Positions 47,338 to 60,017 of a DNA stretch of 64,000 bases are shown here, piece after piece. The DNA is taken from positions 2,324,858 to 2,388,857 of the forward strand of contig JAZAYU010000052.1 in NCBI GenBank assembly GCA_038501625.1. Reading direction: 5' to 3'. Source of the stretch: Corbicula japonica. Its lineage: Eukaryota > Mollusca > Bivalvia > Venerida > Cyrenidae. The notes beneath the pieces are model-generated. The model was not told where the DNA came from. It did not search any database and saw only the letters and a list, made by a program, of their open reading frames with translations. Position 1 is the stretch's first letter; each line of letters starts with the position of its first letter. The position numbers and the translations under genes were made by a program.

Positions 47338-47576
47338 GGGTGAATAGAATCACCGACAACGACCAAAAACACCGACTAAGACCGAAAACAACCGAAAGCA
47401 CCGATAAAGACCGAAAAGTGAACCGAAAAACATTATTTTTGTACCAAATACCACTTTTCAAATAAATGCCAATGAATAATCTATGTATAAATTCAATTTT
47501 TAATCACATTCGGTCCCTTTTTCGGTCTTATTCGGTCTTTTTCGGTTATTCGGTTGTTTTCGGGGATTCTATGCAC
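47338..47576. mobile_element. Foldback element built of CCGAAAA-type repeats
   Basis: 239 bp with inverted ends GTGAATAGAATCACCGACAAC-like on the left and the reverse complement of GTGCATAGAATCCCCGAAAA on the right. Both arms are runs of ACCGA/CCGAAAA words. Flanked by an 11-bp direct repeat CGTCAAATGGC (47327-47337, 47577-47587). No coding sequence; a non-autonomous element. Confidence 0.75.
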
Positions 47577-47587
47577 CGTCAAATGGC

Positions 47588-48700
47588 AATATTCGCATAT
47601 TCTGAACGCGTTCAACGCATATTCTCAACGCAGACACGGTGCAAAATTTTTAAAGTATTTCAATATATTGAGGGGTGTATTTTTGCTTTATTCAAAGTAT
47701 AACGTGTCGAAAGTTTTACGTTTTGTTACGTAACACGTACGGGGTTGAGCCCAAACTACACACACCTCCAGTGTCCTCCCCTCGATAATTTGTGTTTACC
47801 TAATACATTGAACATTTTCGAAGATTTTGTTTCAACAAACAGAGCGCCCTATAGGCTGTCTAGCTAATGTTTTGTGCGAATTTTAATTGTGAAAATCATG
47901 AAAATGATGCCAAATGTGTTTTTACGAATTAGCATGGGAGATAGTGCGCGAAATCCTGGAAGGATTACAAATAAACACAGACATGGACAAAAAAATTTAT
48001 TACAGACACTGTGTTATTTCCGAAAGGTCAGGAAGAGTTTTGAAACTGCTTCAACTGTATCCCAAAAAGTGCATGTTTGCAGTCATTGTATGCATAAATG
48101 TGCAATCAACTTTACTTTAAAAGTTTGGCATATTTTGCATTTGATGATTTGTATAAATCAGCTGCATGAACAGATGAACGCACATCTGATTATTGTTTAC
48201 ATTTTCTGGTGAGGATGTAAAGATAGACACTTCGACTTTAAGCACTTTGGAAAACAAAGTTCTGTTTCACACCGGCAATTACACCACCCAGATTTACAGG
48301 TCTTTACAAGGTAAACATTTGTATTTGTTTGCAAGAAAAGCTGAAATTAGCTTCCTAAGTTTCAATGATATACAGACGATATGGCCAGGTGATTTGGCCC
48401 ATATTAATGAACTAAACAGACAGGACATGCAGACTATAAGGCCTGCAGTCAGAGACAAACGGCCAAGCTTAAGACTGCCCAGATATATTTATATTTAGCA
48501 GGTCCCAGATATGAAATCAAATAATGCTGCATCTTTAATTTTGGAAAAGGTTTTGTTGCTAAAAAATTGTTAAAATTTATTTGATTTATCAAAGACCACA
48601 TAGGGTAACCGGTATTTTTAATTTTTCAATTACCTAGTTTTCGCTAGGTAACAATCTCAGTTACAAGACAAATTTATGACAATCAGTGTAGAATAAACTT
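47588..48700 (+). other. Possible exon-containing stretch, unidentified
   Basis: Two frames look slightly more protein-like than background: about 47914-48075 (WEIVREILEGLQINTDMDKK, then a Cys/Tyr-rich stretch ending before a CAG) and 48193-48498 (101 codons). Neither matches a family I know, and codon bias cannot be judged. They could be host exons or decayed element sequence. Confidence 0.2.
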
Positions 48701-48754
48701 GCAAATTAACCACTGACTTGATTTCTCAGCTCAGGGGTTTCAATTATCAATAGA

Positions 48755-50470
48755 CCTGTATGCAAATTCTTGCATTTTGATGTAAGCAAATAAGTTTTTT
48801 TTCCACATTTGACCTTATTCTGAGCTTGGGATCATTTTAATTCATGAGAATCTTGGAAACATGGTCAAATTTTGCAAGAATAAAGATAAATACAATGTAT
48901 TGTGTCTACTGCATTTTAATTATGAAGTTTATACTTATTTGACCACTGAACATAATTATACTTAAATGAAGTAAAAGCACTTTTATAAGTAATTTCAGTT
49001 CAATCAACACAATATATGACTAGAAACTATTCGATTTTGACCCCTTAAAAAATCTCAACAGGGGTCAAACAACCCCTGGTTTTCAAAAGCTATTGAAATC
49101 CCTGCTTAAAAGACTCTTTTAACAAGCAAAGAACAGTCGCCGGCTCATTGGTTGTGATAAATTTGTGAAGAAAAAAAAACATATTTAAAAGAAAATATAA
49201 TTCTTAACCATGGGTTCCTCTATGTGCTGAATCTTAAAAGTCATTTTCATCTCATTTTAGTGGATTCACAATAAGCCAAAAGTAAAGGGTTAAAATGCAA
49301 TAGACATGTGGCACAGTGCACAATATTAATCACTATTATTGCAAAAATTGACCACTTTTCCAAATTCTCCAACATCAATGACCACAAACTCAAAATTGTG
49401 GGGGGGGGGGGGGGGGGGTTAAATTTGAAAAAAAATATGCTTGCATCAATATGCAAGAAATCTGCATCTAGTGTCCCTGAATTATATCTTCTAATAAAAT
49501 AACTTTTGAGTTAAATGGCATATAAAGTGTTAATATTTCTGACTAGGAATATATTATCTGCATTAACTTAGTTAGTAACTGAAACAGCTTTATGAAGTAG
49601 AGTAATTTCTGAAATAGATTTTAGTTGAAGATGATAATATTCATTAAGAAAGATTGTTCATGTCATTCTAAGAGCATAACTAAAATGATTGATATAGAGC
49701 CCCTTTCTGCCATATATATGCCTTTTATCGCATGTGCATCTAGTGTAGATCCGGATCAGACTAAATATTTGTGCCATCTGATCAGGACTTACATTGGTCA
49801 CATCTTGTTTAGAAATAACCTTATTAATCTAAAATTGAACAGTGCAGATCTTGATCAAACAGCATAGAGATGCAGGGTGATCATATTCTACACTGCCCAT
49901 GCCATAAACTTGAGGTGCATATTATATGGAGTTAAGGGTTAAAGTTAGAAATGGATTATCTGTGCAAAACACAAGTATTACATGATTTATGTCTACTTTT
50001 TCCATGTAAGTAGACATACATTATTATGCGTAAGTCAGTATTAAGGGGCCTACATGGATACAGCTTTTATTCCATGTGTGACAAGGTTAGACCATATCAA
50101 CTTGCATATCAGTGGAGGCTGGTCAGAGTCTGTTCATGTTTAGATCTTTTAGATACATGTACTTTCTGATCAAGCAAATTTTCAATGGGTCAAAACCTGA
50201 TCTTCACAAGTCATATCTTGTATTAAGTGATACTTACACATGTATTACTTATAATTAATTTGCAAGAGTTAAGTACGTGTTAACTTCATATTAATAATGC
50301 AATTTCCTCAATACTTATCCTCATTCTTGCAAAAGTAAACCACTTTTTAAAAAATTTTGTGCATCAAAATGACCCCAAGCTCAAAATTAGGTGAGGTCAA
50401 AAGTGGAAATAAATCACATTTGTTTGCATTAAGATGCAAGAATCTGCATCAATTGAAATCACTGGATTAA
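48755..50470. repeat. Cluster of three related dispersed repeats
   Basis: Blocks at about 48760-48885 (inverted), 49335-49470 and 50320-50455 share TTGCAAAAxTxACCAC, CCAAGCTCAAAATT or its variant, and ATGCAAGAAxTCTGCATC. A 19-base G run at 49400-49418 lies in the second. Another mollusc-type motif (GATCAGGACTTACATTGGTC) is at 49735-49905. Confidence 0.5.
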
Positions 50471-50989
50471 GATTCAGTGTGTGGATTCAGATCAGAAGGA
50501 TGCCTTATATGCATTAAAAAAGTCTAAATAGAGTTGACAGATAACAGTGGGGGGAAGAGTGTCTGTTAAGGGCTGTACTAATGAAATGAATATAAAGAGC
50601 CCCTTTATCTGATGTATTAGGTTGGACACTTCATTAAAATATGATTACATTAACATAATGCTGACTCCCTGTTACACATTGTTATACATAAAACCAAGAT
50701 CAAATAGCCTTTCACAGGGTCCCTGTGTAATTACTTTGAAAGTGGAATTAATAAAGAGAAATACAAAGAAAAGAAATAAGTTATAATAATATAAGAAATA
50801 AATATAATTTTGCTAACCCAACAATTTTCATACTTTAATTGACACAAAACATTTGTTGTGCCTCTTTCATTTACTAAATGAAATTTATAAGGCATTGGCA
50901 TTGCCCTAAGTTGTGATGTATTGCTATAAAGAATGGATATAAAATTATATTACCATCATCAAGTTCAACAACTGTTAAGCATCCTGACA

Positions 50990-51185
50990 TGCACTCCACT
51001 GTTTGGAATGAATCAAAATTGGTACTTGTGTAAATATTGAGTTGCATTACAACCATTGCTAGAGATTCTAGACAGTGATGCATTTTGATCCTGATATTGC
51101 TTGATCAAACTTGGCCTGAAATATTTTTGTACGTGTCCTGTTCGATTGCTTTTAATGTTCCTTTTTTTCATTTATTTCAGTAGTT
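50990..51185 (+). repeat. SINE-like family X copy, decayed
   Basis: TTGGTACTTGTGTAAATATTGAGTTGC, then CTTGGCCTGAAATATTTTTG, GTCCTGTTCGATTGC and TTCATTTATTT in family order. Confidence 0.55.
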
Positions 51186-51205
51186 CTCCTAAAATTACTT
51201 TTTAG

Positions 51206-51920
51206 CTCATCTGTCAAATAGTGACAGGGCGTACTTTTGTAATCACCATTTGTCCTGCGTCCATTCACAATATCGTCAGCACTCTAGCTGCAAAACTTTT
51301 ATCCGATCTTCTTTAATCAGAATGTTTATCTCAATGATATCTAGGTCGGATTAAAAATTGGGTCATGTGACATTGAAAACTAGGTCACTAGGTAATATTA
51401 TAGAACAACCTTGTCCGCAGTCGAGAGGTCTTAATTTTGGTCCGATCTTCTTCAAGCTTGGTCAGAATGTTTATCTCAGTGATATCTAGGTCTGTTTCGA
51501 AACTGGGTCATGTGACCTTGAACACTAGGTCACAAGGTCATGTTATAATAAAAGCTTTCCTGCACTCTAGTGGTCTTAATTTTGATCTGATATTCACTTC
51601 CATTACCATAAGATCTTAGTTCCTTTCTTGAAATTGCCATATGCATTATGGGTTCCGGAGTTAAGTGCCAAAATAAACTATTTAGACCCTGTCTGCACAA
51701 AAGCAGCTTCATTTTTATTTGAATTTAATCAGACTTGTACAATAAATGAGTTACTATAAGATCTTGATTCCTTTCTTGAACCGGCTAGATTCCATAATGA
51801 ATTCCAGAGTTATGGCCATTGAAAGAGCCAAAGAAAGCTAGTATGGCAATTGCATTTGCATCCACTGACTCTTGAGCAGTTGTTGACAGGTGAGCGACCT
51901 ATGGTCCTATGGACCATCTT
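51206..51920 (+). mobile_element. Mollusc-type non-autonomous element with 139-bp tandem core
   Basis: Starts with a hairpin (TCTGTCAAATAGTGACAGGG). It has two core units 139 bp apart (CCGATCTTCTT at 51303 and 51442; both with AGAATGTTTATCTCA, GATATCTAGGTC, GGGTCATGTGAC, CTAGGTCAC). It ends near a second hairpin ATGGTCCTATGGACCAT at about 51902-51918. I know similar repeats from bivalves. The class is uncertain; terminal hairpins would suit a Helitron-like element. Confidence 0.6.
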
Positions 51921-52104
51921 GTTAAATATATTGACCAGTTTTATTATGAGTGGTTTTGCAGTTTTGCAAGCATATGGCATGTCTTCCAGAGGAGTTTCTT
52001 CATTCTGTTCAGATAATATATATCTACAATGGCTGGAATAAAATTTGAAGTCCTGTTACATTGCACATTATTGGGATGTTTTATTTTGATTATGTTCACG
52101 CTCC

Positions 52105-52305
52105 GCTGGCTTCCAGCACTTTTAGTGCTTTGATTTACGTTGGTACCCAAACGCACATAACATACCGAATGAGAACGTTAGAAAAAGGGCTCAAATTTGG
52201 ATATTTGACGTCAAGACGTCACGTCATAAACAATCGGTTTCGGCGCCATTTCTTGCAAATTTTCGTCAAATTCACACACACTCAAAGCACTAAAATCATA
52301 AAATA
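52105..52305. mobile_element. Short MITE-like element
   Basis: Inverted ends CACTTTTAGTGCTTTGATTT and TCAAAGCACTAAAATCATAA about 165 bp apart, no coding sequence. The interior contains GACGTCAAGACGTCACGTCA. Confidence 0.5.
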
Positions 52306-52319
52306 AAAAAAAATTGTTT

Positions 52320-52440
52320 TTACCAGTGAAAGATAAAAATATATTTCACTCGTGAACTCCGGAATTATGTATTTCCACTCGTGGCTTCGCCACTCGTGAA
52401 AATACGATTTCCGGAGCTCACTCTAGGCACATCTAAAACT
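52320..52440. repeat. Hairpin-bearing short repeat (CACTCGTGGCTTCGCCACTC)
   Basis: The motif CCACTCGTGGCTTCGCCACTCGTG folds on itself. The flanks TTTCACTCGTGAACTCCGGA and ATTTCCGGAGCTCACTC are inverted relative to each other. Resembles a widespread invertebrate short repeat. Confidence 0.5.
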
Positions 52441-53524
52441 TTGAAATATCAGTCTAGACTATCTTATTAACGACAATAATGTACGCCTTTTATCATTTAA
52501 ATGGTTTTGGTAGTGACGAAACGTGAAAAACATTGTACCATAAACTCAGTAAGTATTGTGAAAACATTAAACACCTGAATTTACAATTAACACAATGTTA
52601 AATATTACTTAATAAATAAACTAAATACTATTAGGCTGTAAAGTCCATGAAGGCAGAAAAAATAGCATGACGACTACTATAGACGTGACGTGTCAGCAAA
52701 AGGTGCATGCATTATGAATATTAATTATAATATGATTATAATGATTAGCATGAATACATAAATAACGGAAATTAAAACAACACAAAAATGAAACGAAATG
52801 TTAAAGACTCAAACCCTACATCGAACTCTGTTTTCAACAGACTCGGCGAAAACGCTTACCCACTGTCTTACAGCCATATTTTTTGAAACCATTTTTGTTA
52901 GTAGTTTTGAAAAAACGAAAGGCTAAGCAAAGTTAGCAGATTTATACTAATGGCAACCTTTGTGCAGTGGAAAACAATTTACCACAGTGACTATGCAAGA
53001 ACAGTTACTGTAATATTTTTCTTAATAAATAATACAGGTTCAAAGCAGGATCCGAAACAGTTCTGCCATTTCCTAGCAAAGTAAATAACGGAACGCTTAC
53101 TTACCAACTGCGAAAATGTCAGATCTTCAAAAGGGAATGCACAAGTTATGCGTAATATAATGTCCATCATTAAGTGAAATGCTTTACTGTTTTGTGCTGA
53201 TGATAATGCTGACTTATTGCACACAGAGACTTATTTTTAACCGCCACATTGCATTAATAGTTCTTTCACCAAGAGACAAAGAGCTTTGAATTATTCAACA
53301 AACATCTAAACGGTTTATTGGCAGGAAATGTTAAAATTCCATTTGTATAATACATTCAACTGACATAATATTAGTCATGCGATAAAACGCTGTTTTGATA
53401 ATATCATTGAAGTCTAGAAAATACTTCTGCTGACGATTATTTTGTTATTGTTCAATGTTTGCAAGAAGCTATTTGCGCTTCAAGCCTAAACAACAAAAGT
53501 CTTAGTTTTTTATGCTACTATAAT
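52441..53524. other. No gene or repeat recognised
   Basis: AT-rich. Nothing assigned. Confidence 0.45.
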
Positions 53525-53700
53525 GTATAATCCGAGCTCTTAATAGACCAAAACAATTTATTCCAGTGGTTTCAAATACTTGTTCGCATTATCTAATTTT
53601 ATGGCTTTAAGACAAGATGTTAAAAGCATAGTTAAGTCGTTTAGCGAGAACTGCTGTTTGTGATAAATCTCGCTTAATATGGTGTTTTGCGCATTTTTGA
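53525..53700 (-). pseudogene. PLE reverse transcriptase fragment, decayed
   Basis: Matches 63400-63590 in the same order: AATAGACCAAAA, CCAGTGGTTTCA, TTCGCA, GATAAATCT(C)GCTT and GGTGTTTTG(T/C)GCATTTT. It corresponds to the region before the RT core (K-A-R-F-I-A-N type). Short and full of changes. Confidence 0.65.
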
Positions 53701-54334
53701 CAACCAATTCATAGAGAGTAAGTTACCTTTAGTTATTTGTGTTGAACATTGTTCAATTGGCGGTCAAGTGAACCAATAAAACGTGCAGTTGAGATTAACG
53801 TGTGCGTAAAGGGTATCTCCATCTGAAAAGGGTAGAAAAAAAATCTCAGGGTCTCGGTTCCTAATAAACCTAACGAGCAGTTAATATTTTTATTTTTATA
53901 AAATAGATCCCTTCAAGTGGTGTTTCCTTCATTTTGGAATATTAAAATAAAATTATATTATATAATTATGATTTCAGTGAAAATGAAAATAATTTACTTG
54001 AGCCACTTGTTAAACCAGCAGTTTCTGCATTCTTTCTTTTCATCTTAGATGATCGGAAACAAGCGGAACAGAGAGTTTGTCAAAACATAAATGTTTAAGA
54101 AAAAATAGTTCTTCACAAAATACCGTCATTTCTGTTAGACCTTAACTCTACCGCATATTAACTTCCTCCGCCCCAATTTATATTTTAATTTTTTCCGCTC
54201 CTAATTGAATAGTTGATGCGTTACATTTAATTATCTATTTGTATTCATAAAATATATTTAAGACAAGTTTGAAATAATTTCATTGTCTTCCATTTACATC
54301 ATCAGCGTTCTTTAGTACTACATTGTATTTACTG
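53701..54334. other. No gene or repeat recognised
   Basis: AT-rich flank. Nothing assigned. Confidence 0.45.
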
Positions 54335-54475
54335 GTGAAAATACTAGGTTGCGCTAATCCTGGGGATAGGCGGCGTGTACAGTTATATGCATTTCAAACA
54401 GAGCCTGCAATATTTTCATATTGGTCGCTTTTTGGTTGCTTTCAAGGTAATATTTTCGTCTATCATAAAACTACT
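54335..54475 (+). repeat. SINE-like family X copy
   Basis: GGTTGCGCTAATCCTGGGGATAGGCGGCGTGTACAGTTATATGCAT-type order, then GAGCCTGCAATATTTTCATA and TTGCTTTCAAGG. One arm of the hairpin is lost. Confidence 0.6.
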
Positions 54476-54714
54476 CTACTGTTAAAAGATATAACCAATT
54501 TGTTTTACATTTATACACGTTTCGTCCTTTACTTGTAACGGTCAATTATAATTATATATTATATAAACTGTACAACATACTACTTTTCCCATCCCAAATC
54601 TTAGTTTTGTTCGCTCATCATTGAATAATTTATCTGTTACATTTAATTATAGATTTTTTTCAAAAATATATATTTTAAACAAGTTTGAGACAATTTAATT
54701 GTCTACCATTTACA

Positions 54715-56775
54715 CCATAAGCGTTCTCTTGTACTATTTACTGGTGCAAACATTGAATTGCGCTCAACCCATGGCTATGGAACGCCTAAACTATCTTATG
54801 TTAAGAAAAACTATAATGCTCGGTCAACTGTCTTTCTGTTGAGTCCTAGAAACGATATGCCGTGTGATAATTCTAATGTGACATGTAAATGAAATGTCAT
54901 GTAATGTGATGTTAATATTTTCAAGTGTCAAAAGAACGTGCTGTTGGGTGCTGTCTTTAAGATAAGCAGTGTATTACTGAGTGATTCTTTCATTATGTTC
55001 AGTTCCAATGACATGCCGTTGGGTGGTAGAAGTATCATGTTCTGTTATGATAATATTCAGTCTAGTGGGTAATTCTTTATGTTAAGTCATGAAAACATAC
55101 TGTTGAGTAGTTTCAACAGTATGTTTAGTCGAAGCAGTGTCTTGTTTAGTAATTATTTTATTGTGTTCAGTTGCAATGACATGCTGTTGGGTGGTATACG
55201 TATCGTGTTCAGTTATGATAATGTTCTGTCTAATGAGTAATTCTTTATGTTCAGTCTTGAACGTATGCTGTTGAGTAGTTTTAACATAATGTTAAGTCGA
55301 AGCAGTGTATGAATTAGTGATTCTTTCATTATGTTCAGTTGCAATGACATGTTGTTGGGTGGTAGAAGTATCGTGTTCAGTTATGATAATGTTCTGTCTA
55401 GTGAGTTATTCTTTATGTTCAGTCATGAACGTATGCTGTTGAGTAGTTTCAACATTACGTTTAGTCGAAGCAGTGTATTACTGAGTGATTATTTCATTAT
55501 GTTCAGTTGCAATGACATGTTATTGGGTGGTAGAAGTATCATGTCCAGTTATGATAATATTCTGTCTAGTGAGTAATGCTTTATGTTCAGTCATGGAAGT
55601 ATACTGTTGAGTAGTTTTAAAATTATGTTTAGTCGAAGCAGTGTACTACTGAGTGATTAATTCATTATGTTCAGGTGCAATGGCATGCTGTTGAGTGGTA
55701 GAAATATCATGTTCAGTTATGATAATGTTGTGTCCAGTGAATAATTATTTATGTTCAGTTATGAAAATAAACTGTTGAGTAGTTTCAACATTACGTTTAG
55801 TCGGTACAGTGTATTACTGAGTGATTATTCCATTATGTTCAGTTGCAATGACATGCTATTAGGTGGTAGAATTATCTTGCTCAGTTATGATAATGTTCTG
55901 TCTGGTGAGTAATTCTTTATGATTAGTCTTGAAAATATACTGTTGAGTAGTTTCAACATTATGTTTAGTAATACACTGCTTCTACTAAACATAATGTTGA
56001 AACTACCCAACACTATATTTTCGCGATTGAACATAATAAATTACACACTAAACAGAACATTATCAAAACTGAACATAATAATTGTGCCACTCAACAGCAT
56101 GTCATTGTTACTGAACAATATGAAAGAATAATTCCGTAATAAACTGCTTCGACTCAACATAATGATGAAACTACTCAACAGTATATTGTCATAACTAAAC
56201 ATAATGAATTACTCACTTGACAGAAGATTATCGTAACTGAACTGGATACTTCTACTACCCAACAACACGTCTTTGCAACTGAACATAATGAATGAATCAC
56301 TCAGTAATATACTGCTCCGACTAAACATAATGATTGTTCTACTAAACAGTATAATTTTATGGCTGAACATAATGAGTATAGCACAAGACAGAATAATATC
56401 AAAACTGAACATAATAATTGTGCCACCCGACAGCATGTCGTAATAACTTAGAATAATGAAAGAATCACTCAGTAATACAATGCTTCGACTAAACAAGATG
56501 ATGGCTCTACTCAATAGTATATTTTCATGGTTGGACATAATGCATTACGCACAAGACAGAATGTTATCATAACTGAATAGAATGACAGTTGACCGAGCAT
56601 AATAGCTTTACTTAACATAAGACAGTTTAGGCGTTCCATACTTGGCTACACGGCGTAGGCAGTAATATGTATTTTCATTACAACTCATGAACAGGTTCAA
56701 TCAAACCGAGCTTGCAATATTTTTCATATTTTTCAATTGGTGGCTTTCAAAGTTAACGTTTCGTTTTTTATAAAT
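54715..56775 (+). repeat. SINE-like family X copy split by the palindromic element
   Basis: Left part 54715-54778 ends GCGCTCAACCCATGGCTAT. Right part 56638-56775 resumes CTTGGCTACACGGCGTAGGC and contains the hairpin as CAGGTTC/GAGCTTG, where G-T pairs keep the stem. Together they match the family consensus, so this was one copy before the insertion. Confidence 0.75.
54779..56637. mobile_element. Palindromic satellite-armed foldback element
   Basis: 1859 bp. Ends are inverted repeats of about 65 bp starting GGAACGCCTAAACT. The left arm (54779-55969) and the shorter right arm (55983-56637) consist of 42-bp units in a fixed four-unit order (168 bp), reversed at a centre near 55976, where a 23-bp perfect hairpin (AGTTTCAACATTATGTTTAG and complement) surrounds a 12-nt loop. 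Putative target duplication TGGCTA(T/C) on both sides. No transposase. The 81- and 109-codon frames only reflect the 42-bp period (14-residue repeats with MFS...LLS). Confidence 0.8.
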
Positions 56776-58544
56776 AAACAGTCTGCAGTTAAAAGAGATA
56801 AAGGATTTATGTGTTGCGTGTAACCTGTATAGCGTGGTTAATGATATTTTTGTCCGAATGTAATTACGTCTGTCGCTGTATTTTATTCACTTTTATGTTT
56901 TACACATTATTTTCATAACAGTTTCGATAACTCATAACTTAATTTATGTGATATGATACAAACTCTGTGTCTATTACTACATGTCTAAATTAAAAGCGAC
57001 CGGGAAAAAAGATATATGTAGGAAGGATCAAATAACGATCTTACTTATCCCTTGACCGGAAATGACAACAGGCATTGTAAGAAAGTGTATAAATTGCGTT
57101 TTCTGCAAGAAGCCTGTTGATTTATTATACTGACTAAACAAATTGAAACGCAATTGAGATAATAATAATAATAAATGATCAAAAACGTGCTGTACAAAGC
57201 ATGTTTCTTCAACTAGCTATTTTACTCGATTCTGCTAGGGAATATGATTTTAATTAATATCACGTACTTTGTAACGATCAACAATTTATCAAAAATGTTC
57301 TTCTTAAGTTTCATTAAAATTTATAAGTTCAAAGAGCACACTTTTAAAATTTTATATCTCAAAGAACAGTTATCGAATCATACTGCAGAGAAGCTCTGTG
57401 TTAAATATAATCAAACACAATCGTGATTTTGTTGTTCTTATTACGCCTTATGACGTCTACCTTAATGCTATTCCTGCGAAATCCCCGCCAGGGGGTCGAC
57501 ACTGAAAATTTAAAGATCTTTGTTTAGATGTTCATCGACACCAAACTATCTAAACCACATTTACACTGCATCTATGAAGCCTTTGAATGCTGAAGACCGC
57601 GAAAGTGCCGACGGAATGCTCAAACTGATACAACTTAACGTTCGTAATGTAACAAACTTGATGATATTATTCAATTCAAAATAATACCACATTTTGTATG
57701 TTTATAACAATAACAAACATTGAAAACAGAATGCTTTAAAGTAAAGTATGAAAAACAAAATGAAAAATGCGGATGGTTATTAATTTTAGATTTGATGGCA
57801 GTCTGACAATTAGATAAATGCAATTGTTTTTATTAATCACGTTATAAGCATTCCTTTTTGTTTTTGATTTTCGCATGTGAACTCTAATAGGAAAATGATC
57901 ATCTTCATTCTTATTTACAATTGTTTGAAAAATTGAATAAAATAGCTTATAAAATAGAATCAAATAGCTTTTAAAACAAACTTATATGGAGAGTTAAGGA
58001 ATGTGTAATTTGCGTTGGTAAGGTGATTCTTTTTATTCTTAACGATAAATCACACGCTATCTATATTATAAATCACTAAATTGAGACATTTATTAACGAT
58101 GGTTACCGTACATTTTTTATATATAATGAATTATAATATTTTTGTAGGAAATAAATAACAATTCCGGTTTGGTTTTGAATTAAATATTTCCACACTTTTA
58201 CAAATTAAATCTTAATATCATTAGGTAAAATGTTGAAGTATGCCAACAACTAAATAAAGGGATATAAACGCCCTGAATATTTTTGTATTGAGAATTCAGC
58301 TTTAGTAATCATTAAATTTTGTACGTTAAAATTTCATCTTAAAAAGGGTACACCAAACTACTATAAATAAAATATTCTAACATAATTTATTTTGCTCAAA
58401 CTATTACGAAAATTAATAAATGAGACCGAACTAAAACAGAAACAGCAACACTTATCCTTCCGGTTTTTTTTTTATCAAACAATATTTGGTCATCTCGTAC
58501 ATGTAATTATTTTTTATATTAAGGAACAACCAGGGCAAGGCGAC
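56776..58544. other. No gene recognised
   Basis: AT-rich with short frames and no recognisable domain. A short (AAT)n run is at about 57160-57173. Confidence 0.45.
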
Positions 58545-58680
58545 ATGGGTAGTCATATGCATTTTCTTTATATGCTCTTTCCATCAACAGGCTCAGCCAA
58601 AAAGAGCCTGCAAATTTTCATATTTGTCGTGAAAAGTGGCTTTCAAAGATCCCTGTTCGTCTATTTTAGAACCATAAAGC
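58545..58680 (+). repeat. SINE-like family X copy with perfect hairpin
   Basis: GACATGGGTAGTCATATGCAT, then CAGGCTC-AGCCAAAAA-GAGCCTG, GTGGCTTTCAAAGATCCCTG and TCGTCTATTTT. The loop differs from other copies while the stem is unchanged. Confidence 0.7.
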
Positions 58681-60017
58681 ATCAGACATTTGAGTTTAGT
58701 AGTAAGCTACAGTAATATGACGTCTCATTAATCGGTTTGAAAGCTGGTCGTACCGTATTTTAATGTAAAAAACGTACAATTTAATTAAAACAGAAAAATA
58801 CTTAATACTAGAATAGTCTGGTTTATTGCTTTTATATACGACTTATACCGCTTAAGGTATCGTGTGTATTTGAATGTGTCTATCCTTGATATTAATATGC
58901 AACTTGATATCATCGGAAAACGTTGAAAAAAAACATTAGATTAGAAATCGTTTTTGTAAGTTGTGCCTCTAGTTAAGAAGAATTAGTAAAAAAAACATTA
59001 ATTGTCCTTTTTTGCATTTGCAAAAATCAAACAATTTGAACGACTTACTTCAGGAAGAAAACTTATCGTTGTTGTCTGTTTTACAAATTTCCTTGGAGAA
59101 AAGAGTGATCATATTCATTTAAATATACTGAAGCAAAGGTTCCCGTTACTGGGCTCATAAATACCAAAGTTAAGCATGCGTTGCATGGAAACCAACTGGT
59201 AAAAAACACACTTTCTAACGCAATACAAGTAGCAGAAAATCAAGAAGATCACAACTATCCAATAGAATCATTTTCAAAATTGGGATAAAAAATTCAAGTA
59301 CCAAAAGGAAAACTTTGGAACAGTTAATGCCAAACTTTATTTGCTACTGGAGTTGTTGTTTTTTTTCAGTACTTTGGTTTCACAACATAATAAGTGCCCT
59401 TCAAGATTCTAATAATAGCAAACATGTAGAATGGTTTGTAATAAAAGCCTATCAACAACCTTCTTGAAAACATTGCAATGTTAGCCACAATTTATAAAAT
59501 GTCCTGATATTGTGTGATAATTTGCCTTTTATTATTCCACAGTGTAACATAATGCTTGTAGGTCAAGTATTTATTTTCAGTGTGTGCGCACTTGGAGTTT
59601 TAAAGCAGCTTTTAAAGATAATACCGATTTACCGTGATTGAGAATAATCAATTTTGTCCTTATTCTTACCGGCTCATAACAGTAATCTGACATGTCAAAT
59701 GTGAGAAATCTTTCAAAATTATCCTTATTGTGAAGAGAAAGCGCATTATATCTTCTTTGATGAATTATTTTATGAATTCAACTAAAATATTTTATTGGTA
59801 TGGGAGTGGATTTTTTTTTATAATTTGTTCATAAAACAAACATCAAAGAATATGTATTAAATATCCTACATCGGTCGCATTAAATACATATGTGACATTG
59901 ACTGGGAGAAGGAATAACTGTCAAAAGTAAAAATAGAAACAGTTATCGTCCATTATTTCTAATAGTCTTTACATGTATAGGTTCTCAAAATGTTTATGTT
60001 CATGGTAAAAAAAGTGC
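58681..60017. other. No gene or repeat recognised
   Basis: AT-rich. Nothing assigned. Confidence 0.45.

Noticed and set aside
55331..56538. Repeat proteins of 81 and 109 codons (MFS...LLS motif every 14 residues)
   Set aside because: The 14-residue period is the 42-bp satellite unit; frames exist on both strands of a palindrome and have no start context or domain.
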